NCBI RefSeq assembly: GCF_900187975.1
Contig: NZ_FZPC01000007.1
Location: forward strand, 124,001-188,000
Reading direction: 5' to 3'
Origin: Pseudomonas delhiensis
Lineage (GTDB): Bacteria > Pseudomonadota > Gammaproteobacteria > Pseudomonadales > Pseudomonadaceae
DNA: 64,000 nucleotides
Of this stretch, positions 58,298 to 64,000 are shown in pieces; positions within the stretch are counted from its first letter, which is position 1, and each line of letters opens with the position of its first letter. The notes under the pieces are model-generated. The model was given only the letters and a program-made list of their open reading frames with translations, was not told where the DNA came from and searched no databases. The translations under genes and the position numbers were made by a program.

Positions 58298-60427
58298 TCA
58301 GGCCTGCGGTAGCAGCTCGCCTTCGTGACGATTCTGGATCAGTTGCGGCAGATCGTCGGCTGGCTCCGGCGCTTCCTCGAGCGCCTCTACGATCAGCGCG
58401 AGCCGCTCGCTCTCGAAGTCCATGTGGGTGGGCTCCAGCGCTGGCAGGGTCTTGCTGACCTTGGCCGAGAGCTTGTTGAAGCGCTCCACCTTTCCGTAGA
58501 GGCCTTGCTTGCCAGCCAGCGCCTTGACGGTGTCGTTGTAGTGGTTGCTGACGGTGTTGAGAGTGCCGCCCAGCTTGCTGAGGCGCTCGGCCACGGTGCA
58601 GACCTGGTTGTAGATCTCGCCCGCCTTCTCGCTGATTTCCCGCGCTTCGGCGTTGCTGCGCTCGATCATCCAGAGGTTGGAGACAGTGCGTAGGATGGGA
58701 ATCAGGGTGGTGTGCGAGACCAGCACAATACCTTTCTTGTAGCCGTACTCGAAGAGGTCCTTATTGTGCTTCATGGCCTCGATATAGGCCGGCTCGATAG
58801 GCATGAACATCAGCACAAAACTGGGGCTGCGCATACCGACGAGGTTGGTGTAGTCCTTGGAGGCAAGGTCGTCGATGTGCTTACGCACGGCTTTGACGTG
58901 CTCGGCCATCGCCAGTTGGCACTCTTCCGTCGACTCGGCGGCCACGGCGCGGTCGTATGCAACCAGCGAAACCTTGCTGTCGATGATGATGTGTTTGCCG
59001 TCGGGCAGCTTGATCAGGTAGTCGGTCTGCCTGGAACGGCCTTCGGCATCCTTGAAGGCGCTCTGCACTTCATAGTGCGCCTCTTCGATCAAGCCACTCA
59101 TTTCCAATGTGCGACGCAGCTGCGCCTCACCCCAGGCACCGCGCTGCTGGGAGTCACCCTTGAGGGCCGAGGTCAGATTGTTGGCCTCTTTGCTCATCTG
59201 CAGGCCGATTTCCAGCACCTTCCTGATTTCGGCATTTAGGCTGGTGTTGCCTTGCAGCGAGGCGTCGTGAACTTCGTTGATGCGCTTCTGGAAGCCTTCG
59301 ATCTGCTCGCGGAAAGGCTTGAGCATCCCATCGATACTGGTCTGGCTGGTCTGGGTGAAGGTCTTGCCCTTCTCCTCGAAAATCTTGTTGGCCAGGTTCT
59401 CAAATTCCTGGGTCAGCGACTTGCGGGTGTCGGCCAACTGCGCCATCTGTTCCTGGAAATGCTCCTCGCGCTTCTGCAAGGTGGTCTTGAGTTCGGTGTG
59501 CTCGGACGAAAGTGTGCTCAGGCGCTCCTGCAACTCGTTGAACGATCGCACCTGCTGAGAAAGCGCTTCCTTGGTTTCAAGAAGTTGGTTTCGCACATCG
59601 CGCTCGGCAGTTTCCAGGGCCTTGGCCCGTTTGCCTTCATCCGCCAGTCCGTCTTTCAGACGGTCACGATCCGTGTGTAGCTGTTCATTTGTGGCTTGAG
59701 CCTGAGCCAGGCGCTCTCGTAGCTCGGCCACTTGCTTCTCGCTCTTGTCCAGAGCGGTCCCCAGCTCTGCATGCTCATTGCTCGTCGACTGATAACGCGC
59801 CTGCAAAGCGTCGAATGCCTGTGCATGCTCGACCAGCTTTTGCTTGATCTCGTTGAGCTGTTCGCGAGCTTCACGCTCGGCGGTTTCCGCCACCTTCGCG
59901 CGAGTTTCCTCAGTCGCCAAGGCATCCTTGAGGGAGTCACGCTCCTCTTGCAACGCAGCATTTGTCGTTGTCGAGGTGTCGAGGCGCTGGCACAATTCGG
60001 TCACCTGATCCTGGAGCCCCCGGGCGCCAACTTGTACAGCCTCCAGACGCTTGGCGGCCTCGTGATGTTGCCGGGTAGCTTCGTCCAGTTTCACCTGCAA
60101 GTCTGATCCGACCGCTTTACGCTCATGCAGCTCCGTAGAAAAACGTGCCGCGGTATCGGCCGATGCTTGCAACTGCGCCTTCAGCTTGCCCTCTTCGATC
60201 TGCAACTCATGGCTGCGTGCTTCTGCTGCCTTGAGCTGAATCTGCAGAGATTGCTGCTGAGTCTCAGTCGACGCCCTGGCCTGCTCTGCTTGCTCAAGCT
60301 GCATGCTGAGCTGGCTGAGCAGCCTCCCCTGGCGCAGGGCGGCGATCACATAGCCGATAACCGCTGCGGCGATAGCAAGCACCCCGCAGATCACGATGAT
60401 TTCTGTCGTCCATTGGCTAGCTTGCAT
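58298..60427 (-). CDS. rmuC: RmuC-family protein with long coiled coil
   Basis: A 709-residue protein with one N-terminal membrane anchor (about residues 8-32, IIVICGVLAIAAAVIGYVIAAL), a coiled coil of roughly 350 residues, and the RmuC domain. Its core is readable: RGAWGEAQLRRTLEMSGLIEEAHY, RSRQTDYLIKLPDGKHIIIDSKVSLVAYDRAV and YTNLVGMRSPSFVLMFMPIEPAYI. The D..DSKVS arrangement is that of restriction-like nucleases. E. coli RmuC is about 475 residues, so the coiled coil is much extended. I chose ATG 60427-60425 (AGGAG five bases upstream) over GTG 60433. It lies inside the type I RM operon, between hsdR and hsdM. Confidence 0.92.
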   Translation of the reverse strand: MQASQWTTEIIVICGVLAIAAAVIGYVIAALRQGRLLSQLSMQLEQAEQARASTETQQQSLQIQLKAAEARSHELQIEEGKLKAQLQASADTAARFSTELHERKAVGSDLQVKLDEATRQHHEAAKRLEAVQVGARGLQDQVTELCQRLDTSTTTNAALQEERDSLKDALATEETRAKVAETAEREAREQLNEIKQKLVEHAQAFDALQARYQSTSNEHAELGTALDKSEKQVAELRERLAQAQATNEQLHTDRDRLKDGLADEGKRAKALETAERDVRNQLLETKEALSQQVRSFNELQERLSTLSSEHTELKTTLQKREEHFQEQMAQLADTRKSLTQEFENLANKIFEEKGKTFTQTSQTSIDGMLKPFREQIEGFQKRINEVHDASLQGNTSLNAEIRKVLEIGLQMSKEANNLTSALKGDSQQRGAWGEAQLRRTLEMSGLIEEAHYEVQSAFKDAEGRSRQTDYLIKLPDGKHIIIDSKVSLVAYDRAVAAESTEECQLAMAEHVKAVRKHIDDLASKDYTNLVGMRSPSFVLMFMPIEPAYIEAMKHNKDLFEYGYKKGIVLVSHTTLIPILRTVSNLWMIERSNAEAREISEKAGEIYNQVCTVAERLSKLGGTLNTVSNHYNDTVKALAGKQGLYGKVERFNKLSAKVSKTLPALEPTHMDFESERLALIVEALEEAPEPADDLPQLIQNRHEGELLPQA

Positions 60428-60435
60428 GATCACTC

Positions 60436-63400
60436 CTAGTGACTGCTTGGCGGGACATCCCCGCGCAGGAAGGGCTTGAGCACGGCAACCAACTCGCCGA
60501 CATCCTCGGGGGCGAAGACGCCGTCGATACCCTCGTGGGAAATACTGTCGAACGGCGGCTCATAGAGTTTCTCCACGACAATGCTGCCGTGTTGCGCGAT
60601 GTAGTTCTTCAGCAGATTCATGAAGCGAACCTGCTGGGCGGTGAGGCTGGGGTGGGCGTGGAGGAAGCTCTTGAAATGCTCCTCGATGGCTTGCGCATCC
60701 AGGCCAATGATCTCGCGCACGGTAAGGTGCAGCTGATCCGCGGTACGGCCGTAGAACTCGTTGAGCACTTCCAGGCTGACGCCCGGATGGCTGGTGAGGA
60801 TGGTCGAGGTGAGCGTCTTCAGTTCTGGCTCGGCAATCGGCTCGCCCTTGTGGATTTTCTGCAGGGTTGGATTGGCGGCCAGCATGCCGTCAAGAATGTC
60901 CTTGAGGCGGCGGCGGTAGATCATCGCCTCGTTGGCGCCGGCGATATACACCACACGCTCTTCGCCCTGGACGTTGCCATCCGTGGTTCGTGTGGTGTCT
61001 ATGCCATAGCCAGGCCCGGTGTCGGTCTGCCGGTACTTCATGATGCCGCGCAGTTCCTGGCGGGAATGTTCCAGCTTGCCAATGCTGGGTTGTTGCCAGA
61101 ACTCGGCGCTGCGTACCTCAGCGATCATGGCATCCTTCTGGCGAACGGCCTGGATGTTAACGGCGAGCTTGTCCACTTCGGCCAGCAGAGTGATCTTGCC
61201 ATCCTCAAAGCAACTGGCCTGCTCGACCAGGCAGCGTTGAATGCCTGCGATCAGCTTGTCCAGCGCGGTGGCATGTTTGTCGCGCAGCACCCGGGCAGAC
61301 ATCAGCGGGGCGATACTGTCCGTCAGCAGGTGCTGGGTTTTGGCATCGAACTGTTTCAGCAGCGCGGTTTGCTGCAACTGATGCACGACACGCAACTCGC
61401 GTTTCACGGCCACGCTGGTGTCCGGCAGGTCATTGATGTCCGCCCGCAGTAGCTCGATGGCGGTATCGAAGGCGGCTGCATGGTTATGCTTGAGCGCCGC
61501 CTGGGCCAGCTCCACGCGTGCCTCGAAGGTGGTTTGCAGGAGGGATTTGCCGCCAGTGTCCTCCGGCTCCTGATACTCCTGCTCGAAGTAGTCGAAGTTG
61601 CCGTAGTGGTCGAAGATCAGGAATTCACTCTTGTCCTTGCCTAGGCCGAACAGGTTGGGGCGCAGGCGCGTGCCACGGCCGATCATCTGCCAGAACTTGA
61701 CCCAGGATTTGACCGGCTTGGCGAATACCAGGTTGACCACTTCGGGCACATCGATGCCGGTGTCGAGCATGTCCACCGAGATGGCGATGCGGAAGTCGTT
61801 ATCCGGCTTCTTGAACTCCTTGATCAGGGTGTCCACGTGCGGAATGGCATTGTGGATAACCTTGCAGACCTTGGTGCCATATTGCGGATAGAGCTTGCAG
61901 AAGAGCTTTTCCAGATGCTCGGCGTGGTCCTGGCGCTGGGCAAAGATAATGGTCTTGCCAACCAGCGATCCGGTTTCGTCCTTGATGCCGTTGTTGATCA
62001 GGTTCTCCAGGATGATGCGGTCGGTGTCTTCACTGAAGATCTTGCGGCCGATGTCCTTGCCAGCGATGGTGGTGCGCTTGGCCTCCTCTTCACCGAGATC
62101 TTCTTCGAGTTGGCGCTTCTGCTCATCGCTCAGGTCGTTGTAGTGGATGCCATCGCGCAGAAAATCGGTGGTGAGGTCGCGTACGCGGAACGGCACCAGG
62201 TAGGGCGGTTCGTTGTTGATGGCGGCATCCAGCCCGAACTCGAAGGTGGGGTCGGTGGTTTCACAGTCGAACATGTCGAAGGTGTTGCGGCTGATGAACT
62301 TCACCGGGGTGGCGGTCAGGCCTACCTGCAACGCATCGAAATAGTCGAACAGGTCGCGGTACTTGTTGTAGATGCTGCGGTGGCTTTCATCGGCAATGAT
62401 CAGGTCGAAGAAGCCCACGTCGAGCTGGGCGAAGCGGTTCATCATGCCCGGGTAGGTGGCGTTATAGATGCGCGCGGTCCGGTCGACCTTGTTGGTTTCG
62501 CCAATCACGCAGCGCGGCTCGCTGGGCAGGTTCTGCTTGAAGGCATCATCGGCCTGTACGCGCAGCTCCTTGCGATCACACAGGAACAATACGCGCTTGG
62601 CCCAACTGGTGCGCAGAAGCAGCTCGGCCAGGGCGATGGCCACGCGGGTTTTACCGGTGCCTGTGGCCTGGATGATCAGGGCCTTGCGGCGCTGCTTTTG
62701 GAAGTGCGCGGCGACAGTCTTGATCGCTTCGATCTGGTAGGGGCGATCAGCAATGCTCAGCTCGGGGTTGTACTTTTCAACCTCGGCAATGCGGTACTGG
62801 CGCTGGTAGATCAGGTATTCGAGGCTGTCCTTGCTGTAGAGGCCGTAGACGGGGCGGTAGGTGTTGTATTGCTGGTCGTCCCAGATGAAGGTTTCGTAGC
62901 CGTTGCTGTAGAAGATCACCGGGCGTTGCATGTCCATGCGTTCGAAGCCGTCGGCGTACATGCGGGCCTGTTCACGACCGGCCTGCAGGCTGACATTGCC
63001 GGATTTCTTGGCCTCGATCACGGCCAGCGGCTGGCCGTTGTCACCCCATAGCACGTAATCCGCACGCCCCTTGCCGGAGGCGTTATCCGGGAAGTCGACC
63101 TCCACCTCCTGACCGACCTGAGCGGGGTTGCTGACATCCCAGCCGGCCTGCAGAAGCATGGCGTCGATCAGCAGGGTACGAGTCTTTGCCTCGTTCCATT
63201 GCAGGCTGTCAGCGACCATCTGGCTCTGCTGCTGACGCTTCTGCTGGTCAGGCTTGGCCGGCGGCTCCAGCTTGTCGAGATTGCGGGTGCGCTCCTGCTC
63301 CAGCTTGTCCATGACACGTTGAAGTTCTTCCTGCTGCTGATTGAGCTCCTTCTCGTAGCTGGAAACCGTCTTCTGCAGGCTGGCCAGCTCTGCAGTCGGA

Positions 63401-63834
63401 TCCTGCACCTCGGCAAAGGGCGGAATATCAGCCTGCGCAGTGCCGTAGTACTTGATGGCCATGTACATGGCCAGTTGGTGAGCAGTCTTCAGCGCCAACT
63501 GTGCGTTGCGCAGATCACCTTCGGCACCGTGGGCAGTGTCGTTGCCCTGAATACGCAGAAAGTTGATCTGATGAACCAGAGGCTTGCTGACGCAATCGAC
63601 AAACACCGGGTTTTTCACCAGATCGTAGAAGGTCGACTGCGGCATGCGCGGCAGCAGCTCTTCCTTGTAGATGGCTTTGGTCAGCTCTTCGGCAAAGCTG
63701 CGCAGACGAGTCAGCGCGCTGCCCGGGTCGATAAACAATACGGCTTCGGCCAGGCCCGCGAGGTTTGCCAGCAACTCGTTGCCGGAACGGAGGAATTCGA
63801 AGTTGGCTGATTTCATATAGGCGATTCTGTCCAT
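60436..63834 (-). CDS. hsdR: Type I restriction enzyme endonuclease subunit HsdR
   Basis: A 1132-residue motor and nuclease. After a helical N-terminal part (DUF4145-like, NFEFLRSGNELLANLAGLAE) and a coiled coil (about 165-205), the PD-(D/E)XK nuclease shows VEVDFPDNASGKGRADYVLW and AVIEAKKSG. The SF2 translocase has LIIQATGTGKTRVAIALAELL, the DEAD-like box LIIADESHRSIYNKY, TATPV and the C-terminal QMIGRGTRLRPNLF. The end resembles the EcoEI-type C-terminal domain. I chose ATG 63834-63832 because TTAGGA lies five bases upstream; ATG 63816 is an alternative and ATG 63858 is less likely. Confidence 0.95.
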   Translation of the reverse strand: MDRIAYMKSANFEFLRSGNELLANLAGLAEAVLFIDPGSALTRLRSFAEELTKAIYKEELLPRMPQSTFYDLVKNPVFVDCVSKPLVHQINFLRIQGNDTAHGAEGDLRNAQLALKTAHQLAMYMAIKYYGTAQADIPPFAEVQDPTAELASLQKTVSSYEKELNQQQEELQRVMDKLEQERTRNLDKLEPPAKPDQQKRQQQSQMVADSLQWNEAKTRTLLIDAMLLQAGWDVSNPAQVGQEVEVDFPDNASGKGRADYVLWGDNGQPLAVIEAKKSGNVSLQAGREQARMYADGFERMDMQRPVIFYSNGYETFIWDDQQYNTYRPVYGLYSKDSLEYLIYQRQYRIAEVEKYNPELSIADRPYQIEAIKTVAAHFQKQRRKALIIQATGTGKTRVAIALAELLLRTSWAKRVLFLCDRKELRVQADDAFKQNLPSEPRCVIGETNKVDRTARIYNATYPGMMNRFAQLDVGFFDLIIADESHRSIYNKYRDLFDYFDALQVGLTATPVKFISRNTFDMFDCETTDPTFEFGLDAAINNEPPYLVPFRVRDLTTDFLRDGIHYNDLSDEQKRQLEEDLGEEEAKRTTIAGKDIGRKIFSEDTDRIILENLINNGIKDETGSLVGKTIIFAQRQDHAEHLEKLFCKLYPQYGTKVCKVIHNAIPHVDTLIKEFKKPDNDFRIAISVDMLDTGIDVPEVVNLVFAKPVKSWVKFWQMIGRGTRLRPNLFGLGKDKSEFLIFDHYGNFDYFEQEYQEPEDTGGKSLLQTTFEARVELAQAALKHNHAAAFDTAIELLRADINDLPDTSVAVKRELRVVHQLQQTALLKQFDAKTQHLLTDSIAPLMSARVLRDKHATALDKLIAGIQRCLVEQASCFEDGKITLLAEVDKLAVNIQAVRQKDAMIAEVRSAEFWQQPSIGKLEHSRQELRGIMKYRQTDTGPGYGIDTTRTTDGNVQGEERVVYIAGANEAMIYRRRLKDILDGMLAANPTLQKIHKGEPIAEPELKTLTSTILTSHPGVSLEVLNEFYGRTADQLHLTVREIIGLDAQAIEEHFKSFLHAHPSLTAQQVRFMNLLKNYIAQHGSIVVEKLYEPPFDSISHEGIDGVFAPEDVGELVAVLKPFLRGDVPPSSH

Positions 63835-63867
63835 GCCAGTCCTAACAGCGAGGACCATGCCAAGTTT

Positions 63868-64000
63868 TTATTCGATGCCGTATTTGTCCATCCAATTGCT
63901 CAGCGTTTGCTGGCTTTTAAGGCCCAGCAGGCTGGCGGCGCGAGTCTTGTTGTGCCCGGTGAGAGTGAGTGCCTTGCGCAGGTAATGCCCTGCGACCTCA
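63868..64000 (-). CDS. Fis-type helix-turn-helix regulator, C-terminal fragment (cut by window edge)
   Basis: The last 43 residues of a protein are visible, reading EVAGHYLRKALTLTGHNKTR then AASLLGLKSQQTLSNWMDKYGIE and a TAA at 63870-63868. This is the Fis-type HTH that ends sigma-54 activators and related regulators (GHNKTRAASLLGLKSQQTLSNW). Whether an AAA+ activator domain precedes it cannot be seen. It lies 33 bases upstream of the hsdR start on the same strand, so it is probably the first visible gene of the defence operon and may control it. Confidence 0.75.
   Translation of the reverse strand, partial: EVAGHYLRKALTLTGHNKTRAASLLGLKSQQTLSNWMDKYGIE

Overview
The window is chromosomal DNA of a Pseudomonas, most likely from the P. 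aeruginosa group (a P. citronellolis / P. nitroreducens / P. knackmussii type relative). The evidence is the very high GC of positions 1-40,700, the gene content and order (ubiD-rho-trxA-ppx/ppk-hemB, then algP-rsd/algQ-dsbB, then hemY-hemX-hemD-hemC-algR-algZ/argH), the long Lys-Pro-Ala-Ala tail of AlgP, and REP-type intergenic palindromes. This syntenic core resembles the PA5235-PA5263 stretch of P. aeruginosa.

Layout of the core (1-40,640). At the left edge are the end of a polyamine-type ABC transporter operon and a divergent LysR regulator. Next come a 2Fe-2S flavin reductase, ubiD, rho and trxA (all minus), ppx (plus) and the hemB-ppk pair (minus). A membrane/metal block follows: a DedA protein, a sterol desaturase-like hydroxylase, elbB, a DUF188 protein, an FTR1 iron permease fused to a cytochrome c domain, a LysE exporter, TerC, a small MscS-like channel and a YheS-like ABC-F protein. 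Then come a TIGR02444 protein, algP, rsd/algQ, dsbB and a PQQ-type sugar dehydrogenase, followed by the haem operon hemCDXY, the algZ-algR two-component pair, argH, an HDOD protein with a degenerate receiver domain, and gabT and gabD. Three tandem arrays of palindromic repeats (2344-3064, 9238-9692, 35131-35613) fill spaces between convergent genes.

Accessory part (40,641-64,000). A tRNA-Arg(CCG) gene marks an abrupt change to DNA of visibly lower GC. After a frameshifted Fic gene on the plus strand, everything up to the right edge is on the minus strand and tightly packed. In transcription order it is: the C-terminus of a Fis-type HTH regulator, hsdR, rmuC, hsdM, hsdS, a 36-codon relic of an OLD-like AAA ATPase, a YaaW-like protein with a glycine-rich hydrophobic segment, a coiled-coil protein with a hydrophobic segment, a PF06189-type 5'-nucleotidase, a small winged-helix-like protein, DruH and DruE. 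This is a defence island combining a type I restriction-modification system with a Druantia type III-like pair.

Between these two recognisable systems sits a four-gene module in two translationally coupled pairs (YaaW-like + coiled-coil; 5'-nucleotidase + small protein). I do not recognise it as a described system, and it is the best candidate here for something new. A nucleotide-degrading enzyme next to a putative membrane-acting pair suggests an abortive-infection type response, but that function is inference only. No integrase, transposase, rRNA or CRISPR array is visible.
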